A stretch of 64,000 bases of DNA from JBBRBB01 sp038206235 (GCA_038206235.1 JBBRBB010000002.1:186001-250000); one strand, 5' to 3'. Counted from the first letter of the stretch, positions 36,407 to 45,175 are shown. Made by a program: numbers and translations. Notes: generated by a model not told the origin, from the sequence alone.

Positions 36407-36498
36407 AGTAATTTAAGTTATGGTTTAAAAAACAAAAAAATGGCGGCTTCATAAGGTGGCGGGCAAATATAGGAACTGTGAAGCAGGCGAAAAAAAAA

Positions 36499-37305
36499 TC
36501 AATGCAACACGTTTATTTTATTGAATGTTTCAATCAGCTTTTTAAAATAATCAGCGGCATATAACATACGGCTTCCATACCAGCTAAACATTTCACCATC
36601 AACCAATAAAATTTTACTGTGAGGTAATTGCAGTTGTATTTCGGCTACATGTTTTTCTTTGAATGGATAAGGCTCTGATGATAGTAAAACAAGTTGGCAG
36701 TTGGCAGTTGACAGTTGACAGAGGGGAAATTCCGGATAGCGTTTTTCATTTTCAAATATATTTTTAAAGCCGCATTTGCGCAGCATGTCGCCGATGAAAG
36801 TATCGCCGCCAACAGACATGTAGGGGTTGCGCCAGATGAGGTAAGCAGTTGGATGTTCGATGTTGGATGTTGGAAGTTTAGAGAAACTCATTTCAATTTG
36901 AGGAACTATCTTTTTTGCTCTTTGCGCCTTATTTACAAGTGCTCCAACCTGTTCAATCATCTCAAAAGCGTCTTCATAATTACTTACATCACTAATCCAA
37001 ACGGGTGCAATTTTTTCTAATTGTTCAATTTGCTCTTTTACATTTTCTTCTTTATTGGCAATGATAATATCAGGCTGTAATACTCTTATCTTTTCAATGT
37101 TTACATTTTTCGTTCCGCCAATTCTTTCTTTATTATTAAACCAAATTTTAGGATGTACACAAAATTTAGTGATGCCAATCACTTCATCATTCAAACCTAA
37201 ATCATGCAACAATTCTGTTTGTGAAGGAACAAGGGAAATTATTCGTTGTGGAGGATATTTTTTAAGCGTAACGGTTTTGCCTAATTGGTCTATGCAGTGG
37301 AACAT
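36499..37305 (-). CDS. BtuF-like helical-backbone metal/cobalamin receptor
   Basis: A 268-aa substrate-binding domain protein of the cluster with one long connecting helix. RIISLVPSQTELLHDLGLND (about 23-42), VIGITKFCVHPKIW, RIGGTKNVNIEKIRVLQPDI (about 61-80) and YMSVGGDTFIGDMLRKCGFK (about 161-180) are typical of BtuF and its cobalamin or iron chelate relatives. No signal peptide is visible (starts MFHCIDQLGKTVTLKKYPPQ), so it may be cytoplasmic or the start may be wrong. No permease or ATPase gene is adjacent. Confidence 0.8.
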   Translation of the reverse strand: MFHCIDQLGKTVTLKKYPPQRIISLVPSQTELLHDLGLNDEVIGITKFCVHPKIWFNNKERIGGTKNVNIEKIRVLQPDIIIANKEENVKEQIEQLEKIAPVWISDVSNYEDAFEMIEQVGALVNKAQRAKKIVPQIEMSFSKLPTSNIEHPTAYLIWRNPYMSVGGDTFIGDMLRKCGFKNIFENEKRYPEFPLCQLSTANCQLVLLSSEPYPFKEKHVAEIQLQLPHSKILLVDGEMFSWYGSRMLYAADYFKKLIETFNKINVLH

Positions 37306-37341
37306 ATTTCAAAATTAGCTTGCTATGAGAACCGGAATAAA

Positions 37342-37889
37342 TTATAATTTGTGTGAATCAATTAACTGTAAACCTTTAATATTCTTGAAATCATCAAGAT
37401 TATGTGTAATTAGTTGAAGGTTGTATTCTAATGCTGTTGCAGCAATGATTAAATCCGGCAGCTTTAATTTCGGATGTGATTTTCTTAATTCCATTGTTTT
37501 TGTAACAACATTTTCGGATAATTCAATTTCTATTAAACTAGCAAACATTTCTTCGTATTTATCCATCTCATCTTTCGAGCCATTATAACCCATCACTTCT
37601 ATTCTTGTAATTATTGAATTAAATGAAGAAGCTTGCAAGATTTATCTATTTCTAAAGCAGCTGGCGCAGGTAACTTCTTACCAATAAAATCTATCATTAC
37701 ATTTGAATTTCTATCGTTCTCAACATGCTTTAGCATTTTTTCTGCTGTTTCTTTACTTATCGAACCAACCAAATGCATCAAACTTCTCTTTCTCTGTGGA
37801 GCATTCTTTTTTAAATTCGCTATGTATTCAGCATTTTCTTTTTTTCTTTGCTCCTCACTTTTTTCATTCTTTTTCGTAAGCGTTTCCAT
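37342..37889 (-). pseudogene. Broken toxin-antitoxin pair: antitoxin fused to a PIN toxin, then frameshifted
   Basis: On the minus strand, METLTKKNEKSEEQRKKENA at 37889 opens an antitoxin-like helical protein (to about MLKHVEND). It passes without a stop into NSNVMIDFIGKKLPAPAALE, which looks like the start of a PIN toxin (usual form ..DSNVMIDFIG..). A frame change near 37620-37635 then leads to QASSFNSIITRIEVMGYNGS, PDLIIAATALEYNL and ITHNLDDFKNI, the rest of the PIN domain, ending at 37342. The junction seems to have lost the antitoxin end and the toxin start, and changed the first catalytic Asp to Asn. Two lesions support real inactivation. Confidence 0.72.
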
Positions 37890-37922
37890 AAATATTTTTT
37901 TAAAATTAATAGATATCTAATT

Positions 37923-39296
37923 CTATTTTGCCAAACTCTGTATCACATCATACTTGGTAACGATGTGATAATCGCCTTTTTCATCTTTTGCAAGCACTGC
38001 GCCATTTTCTTTATTAATCAAGCTTCCTAATCTTTCTACAGGCGTGTCGAATGCAACTACCGGATAGGCTAGCTCCATAACAGTTTCAATGGTTGCATTT
38101 TTTATTTCAGGATTATTAAATACTTTCTGAAACAGGCCATTTTCACTTATACCTCCCACAGGTCCGCTGCCGTTCATTACGGGTATTTGCTCAATGTCGT
38201 ATTTCTTCATCAGCTCAACAGCGTCTGCAACAGTTTGGGTTGGTTCAATAGTGATTAAACGTTTGGCCGCTCTTGCATTTACAATATCCTTGAATGTTTT
38301 TACATCGAGAAAACCTCTGTCCATCATCCATTGGTCGTTGTAAATTTTGGCTACATAGCGGCTGCCATGGTCGTGGAAAATGCAAACAACAAGGTCATCT
38401 TTTTTCAATTTGCTTTTTCCGCCGGAGCCTCCGGCTAATTGCATTAATCCCTGTAAACAGCTTCCGGCACTGTATCCGCAGAAGATGCCTTCTTCTTTTG
38501 CAAGTCGTCTCGCCATGATTGCTCCGTCTTTATCTGTTACCTGTTCAAAAGAATCTATCACGCTCATGTCATAATTTTCGGGAACAAAATCTTCACCAAA
38601 ACCTTCACTGATGTATGGGTGCACTTCATTCATATCAACTTCACCCGTGCGGAAATATTTTGTGAGCAGTGAGCCGTAAACATCAATCGCCCAAATTTGT
38701 ACATTGGGGTTTTGTTCTTTTAAATACATAGCAACACCTGTTACCGTACCGCCTGTACCTGCAGTGCAAACAAGATGAGTAATCTTTCCTTCTGTTTGCT
38801 TCCATATTTCAGGGCCTGTGGTTTCATAATGTGCAACGCGGTTGGCAAGATTATCATACTGATTGCAGTGAAAAGAATTGGGAATTTCTTTTGCAAGCCT
38901 TCTTGCTACAGAATAATAACTGCGGAGATCATGAGGCTCTACGTTGGTGGGGCACACAATTACTTCGGCACCTACGGCTTTCAAAATATCCATCTTCTCT
39001 TTACTCTGTTTATCTGTTGTTGTGAAGATGCATCTATATCCTTTAACGCAAGCTGCCAATGCAAGTCCCATTCCCGTGTTGCCCGATGTGCATTCAATAA
39101 TAGTTCCGCCGGGTTTTAATTTTCCTTCCTGCTCGGCTACTTCAATCATCTTTACTGCCATGCGGTCTTTGATGGAATTGCCGGGGTTGAAGTAATCCAC
39201 TTTTGCAAGCACCGTGCATGGAAAATCTTTTGTAATCTTATTTAGTTTGATGAGCGGGGTGTTACCGATAGTTTCTAAAATATTATTGAGCCACAT
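37923..39296 (-). CDS. Cystathionine beta-synthase
   Basis: A 457-aa PLP enzyme that joins serine and homocysteine in transsulfuration. The methionine at 39296 is used because WLNNILETIGNTPLIKLNKI is the normal N-terminus; an upstream in-frame ATG adds eight unlikely residues. YFNPGNSIKDRMAVKMI carries the PLP lysine (about 43), IIECTSGNTGMGLALAACVK is the substrate loop and TAGTGGTVTGVAMYL the phosphate-binding loop. Two CBS domains fill residues 340-457 (VADAVELMKKYDIEQIPVMN). A bacterial enzyme with a CBS pair and no heme domain. Cysteine synthase is the alternative, but the CBS pair favours this call. Confidence 0.9.
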   Translation of the reverse strand: MWLNNILETIGNTPLIKLNKITKDFPCTVLAKVDYFNPGNSIKDRMAVKMIEVAEQEGKLKPGGTIIECTSGNTGMGLALAACVKGYRCIFTTTDKQSKEKMDILKAVGAEVIVCPTNVEPHDLRSYYSVARRLAKEIPNSFHCNQYDNLANRVAHYETTGPEIWKQTEGKITHLVCTAGTGGTVTGVAMYLKEQNPNVQIWAIDVYGSLLTKYFRTGEVDMNEVHPYISEGFGEDFVPENYDMSVIDSFEQVTDKDGAIMARRLAKEEGIFCGYSAGSCLQGLMQLAGGSGGKSKLKKDDLVVCIFHDHGSRYVAKIYNDQWMMDRGFLDVKTFKDIVNARAAKRLITIEPTQTVADAVELMKKYDIEQIPVMNGSGPVGGISENGLFQKVFNNPEIKNATIETVMELAYPVVAFDTPVERLGSLINKENGAVLAKDEKGDYHIVTKYDVIQSLAK

Positions 39297-39463
39297 AAAG
39301 CAAGCGTTTGTTTGGGGCAAAGATACGTTTCTTGTTTATCGTTCGCACACATAAAAAATGGATTTCATTCATAAAAATTTCATTTCACGCATGTGAAAAA
39401 AAAGTTATTCGCATCCACTTGGGCACAAACAAGAAACAAGAAACAGAAACAAAATGCTTCTGG

Positions 39464-40735
39464 CTAATGAAAAGATTTGGTTATTCCGAGGTTAACACCG
39501 GCGCTGGAAATGGGTAAATTCCCTGTTCCTATTTTACTTATGGGAATTTTTAAATAAGGCTCTATTCTTAAGCTGAAATTTTTACCCAGTTGTTTTTGGT
39601 AACCTGCACCCACATTGATAACACCAAACAAATTCGTTGATGAATTGTGATAGGTATAATCGTATTCTGAAATAGTGCCATCCTCTTTAATATAGTAATT
39701 ATAATATTCTTTGCTCATAAAGTACGACGATGCTCCAAGCATTGCCGTGAAGTTGCCTTTCGTTTTCTTTGAATTAAAATCGTATTTTACAGTAAGCGGT
39801 ACTTCGAGCATGTTGCACCATCCATCGGCAGATAACAGGTCAACAGTATTTGGAGATGGCAGGCTGCTTTTATCGAAATAGCTTCCTTTTGTGTAATAGT
39901 TTTTCCTGTCAATTAAAAAGCCTGTTTCAATGCTCCATCTGCTATTGAGATGATAGCCCCCGATAAACCCGAATGATGTGCCAATATTTTCTATTTTTTG
40001 AAATTTTACAAAAGATAAATCCGGGGAAAAGAGTAAGCCTGCATAGAATCCGCGCCCTTGTTTCTTTAGTGTTACATTATTCTTTGCATCATCAGAAGCT
40101 TTATCTTTTTGTTCAGTGCTGCTTGTAATTGCATTGATTTTTAATTGCTCATCCTCCTCTGTATTTGATTGATTCGCTAATGGAAGATTATTTTTTTCTA
40201 TGCTTTGATTTGCCACCGTGTTTTTCGGTATATCATTATATATAATTTCCTGATTGATTTTGTTTGATAAAATTTCAGACGAAGTATTATTGTATGATGC
40301 GGCAACTGGTAGCTTAAATTTAAAATTGGGTTTTGTTTGCACAGAAAAATTGAAAGCGTTGTTTTTAATCTTTGCAATATTATTATTAGCAACTACAGGT
40401 TGCTTACTTTTTATATCGTTATCGTTATTGAAATTTTGTGAATGGAGTGCAGCATTTTTTTGCTCTTGTGCAGCTTGCTGTTTATTTTGCAAAGCCTCTT
40501 TTTGATAAGCTTTGTTTTGTAATTCGTTTGTGTACAAATAATGGGTAAACCATCCGAGAGGAATAAGCAGCAAATACCAGAACACAAACCGGCGTTTTTT
40601 ATTTTTTGGTGATTCGGAAGGTTCATTTTTTTTGCTGTCTGATTCGTGTACGGCATTCTCAATTCTTTCCCAATCCACAGCGTCTTCAGTATTTATTCTG
40701 TAGTTTTTTGCAGCCTCACGAAAAAGACCCTCCAT
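39464..40735 (-). CDS. Outer-membrane beta-barrel protein with N-terminal inner-membrane anchor
   Basis: A protein of about 423 aa. A cytoplasmic N-terminus (EDAVDWERIENAVHESDSKK), one transmembrane segment (RFVFWYLLLIPLGWFTHYL, about 54-72) and a low-complexity Asn/Gln-rich linker (about 80-225) are followed by a PorT-like outer-membrane barrel: GFYAGLLFSPDLSFVKF, GFIGGYHLNSRWSIETGFLI, YQKQLGKNFSLRIEPYLKIP and a GVNLGITKSF end. The layout matches a Bacteroidota family that often follows an ECF sigma factor and acts like an anti-sigma/barrel fusion. The sigma gene sits directly upstream. Start at 40735 preferred over 40762. Confidence 0.7.
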   Translation of the reverse strand: MEGLFREAAKNYRINTEDAVDWERIENAVHESDSKKNEPSESPKNKKRRFVFWYLLLIPLGWFTHYLYTNELQNKAYQKEALQNKQQAAQEQKNAALHSQNFNNDNDIKSKQPVVANNNIAKIKNNAFNFSVQTKPNFKFKLPVAASYNNTSSEILSNKINQEIIYNDIPKNTVANQSIEKNNLPLANQSNTEEDEQLKINAITSSTEQKDKASDDAKNNVTLKKQGRGFYAGLLFSPDLSFVKFQKIENIGTSFGFIGGYHLNSRWSIETGFLIDRKNYYTKGSYFDKSSLPSPNTVDLLSADGWCNMLEVPLTVKYDFNSKKTKGNFTAMLGASSYFMSKEYYNYYIKEDGTISEYDYTYHNSSTNLFGVINVGAGYQKQLGKNFSLRIEPYLKIPISKIGTGNLPISSAGVNLGITKSFH

Positions 40736-40749
40736 ATTGCTATTTTGAT

Positions 40750-41325
40750 TCAGGTAAAACATAGAATATTTCCCTTTGTATCTTTTACAAGATATTTTTG
40801 TAAAAATGCTTTTGCTTTTGATAAGTTCGATTTTGATGTGCCCACAGAAATGCCAAGCATATGTGCAATTTCTGTATGCGAGTAACCGTCTACCACATGC
40901 AGATTAAATACTACCCTGTAAGCCGGACTTAACTTGCGTATTAATTCAATAAGTTCTTTATATAAAAGCTGGTTATCGCCGCCATTGCTTGCATGGGATT
41001 GAGGCCAGATGCTCCTTACAAGAGAAGCTCGTTCATTTATCAGGCTTTCTTTTCTCATATAATCTATAGATACGTTAATTACAATTTTTCGTATCCAGCA
41101 CAGCAGCATTGCTTCTATATGCTCAGTATCGCGTACTTCAAAAGTTTTGAATCCTTTAAATATTCTGATAAATGCGTCATTTGCGGCGTTGGCGGCATTT
41201 TCATAAGAACCTACATAGCGAAAAGCTATTTTTAAAGCATAGCCAAGATAGCGGTCATAAAATATTCGCTGATACCTTGCCTCGTTATCAGAACATCCTT
41301 TTATTATGGTTAAAAGTTCTTTCAG
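40750..41325 (-). CDS. ECF-type RNA polymerase sigma factor, non-ATG start
   Basis: The frame is open upstream of the internal ATG at 41109 and contains region 2: LKELLTIIKGCSDNEARYQR, IFYDRYLGYALKIAFRYVGS and ANDAFIRIFKGFKTFEV. Region 4 follows (LSPAYRVVFNLHVVDGYSHT, EIAHMLGISVGTSKSNLSKA). The open frame extends to a stop near 41400 with no ATG, GTG or TTG. A CTG at 41325 would give the normal length of about 191 aa and the expected first residues. So either CTG (or another rare codon) starts translation, or the true start was lost. The partner barrel gene begins 14 bp after the stop. Confidence 0.78.
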   Translation of the reverse strand: MKELLTIIKGCSDNEARYQRIFYDRYLGYALKIAFRYVGSYENAANAANDAFIRIFKGFKTFEVRDTEHIEAMLLCWIRKIVINVSIDYMRKESLINERASLVRSIWPQSHASNGGDNQLLYKELIELIRKLSPAYRVVFNLHVVDGYSHTEIAHMLGISVGTSKSNLSKAKAFLQKYLVKDTKGNILCFT

Positions 41326-41532
41326 GTAATAAAGTTTAAAGAATGTTTGCTTAAATAAAACCTTTGCTTTGCAGAAAAGGTTGCTTCGTTGAAAATTTAT
41401 TTAAATAATGGTGAATGAAAATATCTTTTCTCAAAATTTTAATTGCCTTCTTATTCCGTTTAAAAATACTTATTATTTTGATATAATTAAAATTAGTGCA
41501 GCTTAATTTAGAGGCAATTTATGAAGAGGTGA

Positions 41533-41913
41533 TTAGGGAAAGAATTTGATAAGAGCTACAGCTAAACCTATAATTGCAGTAAGAAAACCGATTACCCACA
41601 CAATGGTTTCTTTAAAACCTTTTTCCATTCTTACTTTAAGATTCTTAATATCATTTTTGGTTGATGCTTCAAGATTCTTAATATCATTTTTGGTTGATAA
41701 TTCGAGGTCTTTAATTGACAATTCAAGATCTTTAATATCTTTCCTTGTTGCAAAATCACCATTTTTCATTTCCTGTGAAATGGTTTCAGAAATTTCCGTG
41801 TGCAACCGTTCTTCAGCATACGCAAGCTCCTTTGCATATTTTTTTGCCTCAGAATCTGAAAGATTAACCTTCTCCTTTAAAAATTCATAAACACTAATTT
41901 CAGAAATCAGCAT
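41533..41913 (-). CDS. Coiled-coil protein with C-terminal membrane anchor and hendecad repeat
   Basis: A 126-aa protein resembling the CCDC90/DUF1640-like group: a helical N-terminal part (VNLSDSEAKKYAKELAYAEE), a coiled coil and one transmembrane segment at the end (TIVWVIGFLTAIIGLAVALI). The coiled coil has an exact 11-residue repeat (LELSTKNDIKN, LEASTKNDIKN). At DNA level two 28-bp copies at 41638-41665 and 41671-41698 are identical, 33 bp apart. Function unknown; a membrane-bound oligomer is likely. Confidence 0.7.
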   Translation of the reverse strand: MLISEISVYEFLKEKVNLSDSEAKKYAKELAYAEERLHTEISETISQEMKNGDFATRKDIKDLELSIKDLELSTKNDIKNLEASTKNDIKNLKVRMEKGFKETIVWVIGFLTAIIGLAVALIKFFP

Positions 41914-41922
41914 ATTTTTTAT

Positions 41923-42783
41923 TTACGTAAAATTACAATCTTTTTTATCATCGGCAAACACTGAGCATCTTTCGTAAGCATTTGAAGTATTTATTTGTTC
42001 GTTCACCTGCAGCAACTTCATTACGGCTTGCTTTCCATCTTCACCGAGATCTACAGAATAGCCGTTTACATATAAATTAATATGCTGCCGCATAACATCT
42101 TCATTCATTTCCTGCGAATTTTCTTTTACATAATCGGCCAGCTGTTTATAATGATTTTGATATGCATACTGAATGCTCTTTTTTATCAGCTCATCAACTT
42201 TTGCAATGATTGGTTTATCTAAATTTCTTTTAGCAACAATACCGCCTAAAGGAATTGGCAAGCCTGTTTTTCGCTCCCAGTATTCACCTAAATCCAGCAG
42301 CTTATGCAATCCTTTCAAATGATACGTAAAACGGCTTTCATGAATAATAACACCGGCATCAGCTTCTTCGCTCAACACAACGTTTTCAATTTCACAGAAC
42401 ACTTTGAACACTTTATTTTTTGCATCAGGAAAAGCAAGAGAGAACAATAAGTGAGCAGTGGTATTTTCGCCGGGAATTGCGATAACAGCTTTATTCAAGT
42501 CTTCAATATTGAATTTTAAATCTGAAATGAGTAACGGTCCTGCGCCTTTTCCAAGAGCGCCGCCGGTATTCATCAAAACATAATCATTCAAAATCAAAGG
42601 CAAAACGCCATAGCTTATTTTTGTAAAGTGAAGCTTTGCGTTCAATGCCCATTCATTCAGCGTTTGCACATCTTCAAGCATTACATAAAACTCTAAGCCT
42701 TCGGTATCAATTTTGTTATTCACCAATGCATCGAAGATGAAAGTATCATTAGGGCAGGGAGAAAAACCAAGCGTAAGTTTCAT
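41923..42783 (-). CDS. mqnD: 1,4-dihydroxy-6-naphthoate synthase (futalosine pathway)
   Basis: A 286-aa periplasmic-binding-fold enzyme that releases 1,4-dihydroxy-6-naphthoate from cyclic dehypoxanthine futalosine in the menaquinone route. MKLTLGFSPCPNDTFIFDAL is the classic start (ATG at 42783 used; 42804 adds seven residues). VMLEDVQTLNEWALNAKLHF (about 33-52), TKISYGVLPLI, GALGKGAGPLLIS and GVIIHESRFTYHLKGL (about 142-157, with the conserved H-E) support the call. The adjacent upstream gene mqnB encodes another step, and both probably share a transcript. Confidence 0.93.
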   Translation of the reverse strand: MKLTLGFSPCPNDTFIFDALVNNKIDTEGLEFYVMLEDVQTLNEWALNAKLHFTKISYGVLPLILNDYVLMNTGGALGKGAGPLLISDLKFNIEDLNKAVIAIPGENTTAHLLFSLAFPDAKNKVFKVFCEIENVVLSEEADAGVIIHESRFTYHLKGLHKLLDLGEYWERKTGLPIPLGGIVAKRNLDKPIIAKVDELIKKSIQYAYQNHYKQLADYVKENSQEMNEDVMRQHINLYVNGYSVDLGEDGKQAVMKLLQVNEQINTSNAYERCSVFADDKKDCNFT

Positions 42784-42804
42784 ATTCAAAAATTTTTCAA
42801 CCAC

Positions 42805-43479
42805 TTATTTATTGTAAACACTTTCCAGTGTTTCAATATATCTGAGTAAAGTTTCGTTGAGGCAATTAATGGCTTCTTTCATCATCCATTTTTCTTTATT
42901 TCTTTCACCAATATAATTGCTCAGGGCTCTTAATTGCAGAAAGGGAATATTCATTATGCTGCACACATAATGCAATGCAGCGCCTTCCATACTTTCTAAA
43001 AATGGATTATATTTTTTTTTCATTTGCAAAATGCGCTGCTCTCTTGTAGTAATTTCATTTATTGTAATAGCAGTTACTTCATCTAAATTCAGTAAGTTAA
43101 ATTTTTGAAGATGCGGATTTAATAATCTTTTATTTTTATAAGGAGAATTATTGGGCTCCTCTAATTTCAAATCAAATAGATCAACCCATTCACCGTTTTC
43201 TTCTGCACCGAGGTCTCCCAAAATTTCTTCTTTCACGGTTACTACTTTTGTCAAATTAATTTCTTTATCAAAACATCCTGCTATACCAGCCTGGATAATT
43301 AAATCAGGCTTTTCTTCAAATATCAATTTCATTAATGAAGCAGCAGTAGCCAGCATGCCTGCTCCTGTTTTATGAAATGATACTTTTACACGCTCTTTTT
43401 TTTCTTTTCTGCGTTTGTCAAACTTTGTAAAAGCAGGCATCCATTCATTAGCCGTTGCGGCTGTAACAGCAATTTTCAT
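42805..43479 (-). CDS. mqnB: Futalosine hydrolase
   Basis: A 224-aa nucleoside-phosphorylase-fold hydrolase that removes hypoxanthine from futalosine. MKIAVTAATANEWMPAF is the expected N-terminus, so ATG 43479 is preferred over 43518. KPDLIIQAGIAGCFD (about 60-74) is the nucleoside-binding loop, NPFLESMEGAALHYVCSIMN (about 157-176) the catalytic E-S-M-E-G-A segment and RALSNYIGERNKEKW the end. It ends 22 bp before mqnD. Together they show menaquinone is made through futalosine. Confidence 0.92.
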   Translation of the reverse strand: MKIAVTAATANEWMPAFTKFDKRRKEKKERVKVSFHKTGAGMLATAASLMKLIFEEKPDLIIQAGIAGCFDKEINLTKVVTVKEEILGDLGAEENGEWVDLFDLKLEEPNNSPYKNKRLLNPHLQKFNLLNLDEVTAITINEITTREQRILQMKKKYNPFLESMEGAALHYVCSIMNIPFLQLRALSNYIGERNKEKWMMKEAINCLNETLLRYIETLESVYNK

Positions 43480-43559
43480 AGTTGCAAATATCGGTTTAAA
43501 TCGTCTCAGCTTTTGCATTCCCTTTCATATACTAACTTTGCCAAACTTTTTTCAAAAGC

Positions 43560-43967
43560 ATGGTTTATCTTACACGTGTAGAACATTTTAATGCAGCGCA
43601 TAAGCTGTACAATCCAAATTGGAGCAAGGAAAAAAATGATGAAATTTTCGGAGCCTGCGCCAATGAAAACTGGCATGGGCATAATTTCGATTTGCATGTT
43701 ACAGTAAAAGGAGAAATAAATGCTGACACGGGTTTTTTGATTGATGCAAAAAAATTGAAAGAGCTTATTAAAGAGCATGTAACTTCAAAACTCGACCATA
43801 AGAATCTGAATCTCGATGTAGATTTTCTAAAAAATAAAATTTGCAGCACAGAAAATCTTGCGGAAGCAATATGGCAGCAACTGCAACCGAATCTTCCTGA
43901 AAATGTGCAACTGCATTGTATTAAACTGTACGAAACGCCAAGAATATATGTTGAATATTTTGGATAG
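43560..43967 (+). CDS. 6-carboxytetrahydropterin synthase/6-pyruvoyltetrahydropterin synthase-like protein, copy 1
   Basis: A 135-aa T-fold enzyme. Zinc ligands are seen in EHFNAAHKLY and WHGHNFDLHV; the catalytic Cys is in FGACANENW. KLDHKNLNLDVDFL (about 78-91) has the Asp-His pair and LYETPRIYVEYFG ends with the substrate Glu. Such enzymes turn dihydroneopterin triphosphate into 6-carboxy- or 6-pyruvoyl-tetrahydropterin (queuosine or biopterin-like). A second copy follows 174 bp later and folE, which makes the substrate, comes next. Confidence 0.87.
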   Translation: MVYLTRVEHFNAAHKLYNPNWSKEKNDEIFGACANENWHGHNFDLHVTVKGEINADTGFLIDAKKLKELIKEHVTSKLDHKNLNLDVDFLKNKICSTENLAEAIWQQLQPNLPENVQLHCIKLYETPRIYVEYFG

Positions 43968-44157
43968 AAAAGAAAAATTAATCCTTAATGATGACTTGCC
44001 GAAAGTTGCAGATAGATTAGCAGCAAGGATTGATAGGATGGAAAACAGGCCTATATTTTTAGGCTTTATATTTTGGATAACTCAATTAGCAGCAACTTTT
44101 GCTTTTATAAAACTGATATTACAAAATAAGATTTTGAAAACATGGATAACAAAGTAG
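43948..44157 (+). CDS. Small membrane protein between the two QueD-like genes
   Basis: A 69-aa protein starting MLNILDRKEKLILNDDLPKV at ATG 43948. It has a basic region and one hydrophobic segment near the end (PIFLGFIFWITQLAATFAFI). The start overlaps the first QueD-like gene by 20 bp and the end overlaps the second by 16 bp, so it is embedded in the operon. An alternative longer start at 43858 lies inside the upstream gene and is rejected. No family recognised; it could be non-coding, but overlap on both sides argues for translation. Confidence 0.55.
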   Translation: MLNILDRKEKLILNDDLPKVADRLAARIDRMENRPIFLGFIFWITQLAATFAFIKLILQNKILKTWITK

Positions 44158-44555
44158 CCGTATATCGCAAAGAACATTTCAATGCAGCGCATCGCTTGCA
44201 CAATACTGAATGGACGACAGAGATGAATGAACGAATATTCGGCAAATGCAACAATCCAAATTATCATGGTCATAATTATGAAATAATCGTAAAAGTTATC
44301 GGCGAACCAGACAGCAAAACAGGATATGTAATTGACCTGAAAATGCTGAGCAACCTTATTAAAGCAGAAGTGCTTGAAAAATTCGATCATAAAAATCTTA
44401 ACCTCGATGTGGAAGCGTTCAAAAAATTAAATCCCACAGCAGAAAATATTGCCATTGTTATTTATAATATTCTTAGAAAAAAAATTGAGAGCAATCTTGA
44501 ACTGAAAATTATTCTTTACGAAACCGAACGCAACTTTGTAGAATATCCCGCATAA
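44142..44555 (+). CDS. 6-carboxytetrahydropterin synthase/6-pyruvoyltetrahydropterin synthase-like protein, copy 2
   Basis: A 137-aa paralogue of copy 1 with the same layout: EHFNAAHRLH, the Cys in FGKCNNPNY, HGHNYEIIVK, KFDHKNLNLDVEAF and ILYETERNFVEYPA. All metal- and substrate-binding residues are kept, so both copies look active. The two proteins share blocks but differ in many residues, and may make different pterin products. It is followed 23 bp later by folE. Confidence 0.87.
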   Translation: MDNKVAVYRKEHFNAAHRLHNTEWTTEMNERIFGKCNNPNYHGHNYEIIVKVIGEPDSKTGYVIDLKMLSNLIKAEVLEKFDHKNLNLDVEAFKKLNPTAENIAIVIYNILRKKIESNLELKIILYETERNFVEYPA

Positions 44556-44578
44556 CTTTATCCGCACTTTAAAATAAT

Positions 44579-45175
44579 ATGCTATACAACAAAACAGAAC
44601 ACTACGACGAAACTACCACGCAGAATCTTATTGAATTATACAAACAGTCAATCAGTTTACTTGGTGAAGATGCAAACCGCGAAGGCTTATTAAAAACTCC
44701 TGAACGAATGGCGAAATCAATGCAATTTATGACACAGGGTTACCAGCTCGATGCAGTTGCCATACTAAATTCAGCAAGGTTTCATGAGCACATCAGCGAA
44801 ATGATAGTCGTAAAAGACATAGAATTATACAGCATGTGCGAGCATCATTTGTTGCCATTCCTTGGCAAAGCGCATATTGCATACATACCCAATGGCTGGA
44901 TAACAGGTTTAAGCAAAATTGCAAGAGTAGTAGATGTATTCTCACGAAGACTGCAGGTGCAGGAGCGCCTCACTATTCAAATAATGGAAGCCATACGTGA
45001 AAGCCTTACGCCGCTTGGTGTTGCGGTAGTAATTGAAGCAAAGCATTTGTGCATGATGATGCGCGGCGTGCAAAAACAAAACTCAGTAACCACCACATCA
45101 GCCTTCTTCGGCGAGTTTGAAAAAGATACCACACGAAGTGAGTTTTTAAAGCTTATCAGTGCGCATTTGAGTTAG
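44579..45175 (+). CDS. folE: GTP cyclohydrolase I
   Basis: A 198-aa T-fold enzyme making dihydroneopterin triphosphate from GTP. Key blocks: LLKTPERMAKSMQFMTQGYQ (about 39-58), DIELYSMCEHHLLPFLGKAH (about 80-99) with zinc Cys and His, ARVVDVFSRRLQVQERLTIQ (about 119-138) and EAKHLCMMMRGVQKQNSVTT (about 155-174) with the third zinc ligand. Supplies substrate for folate and for the upstream QueD-like enzymes. Confidence 0.96.
   Translation: MLYNKTEHYDETTTQNLIELYKQSISLLGEDANREGLLKTPERMAKSMQFMTQGYQLDAVAILNSARFHEHISEMIVVKDIELYSMCEHHLLPFLGKAHIAYIPNGWITGLSKIARVVDVFSRRLQVQERLTIQIMEAIRESLTPLGVAVVIEAKHLCMMMRGVQKQNSVTTTSAFFGEFEKDTTRSEFLKLISAHLS

Noticed and set aside
41638..41698. Possible CRISPR-like direct repeats
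   Set aside because: The two 28-bp copies with a 5-bp gap are inside a coding sequence and encode a coiled-coil repeat.
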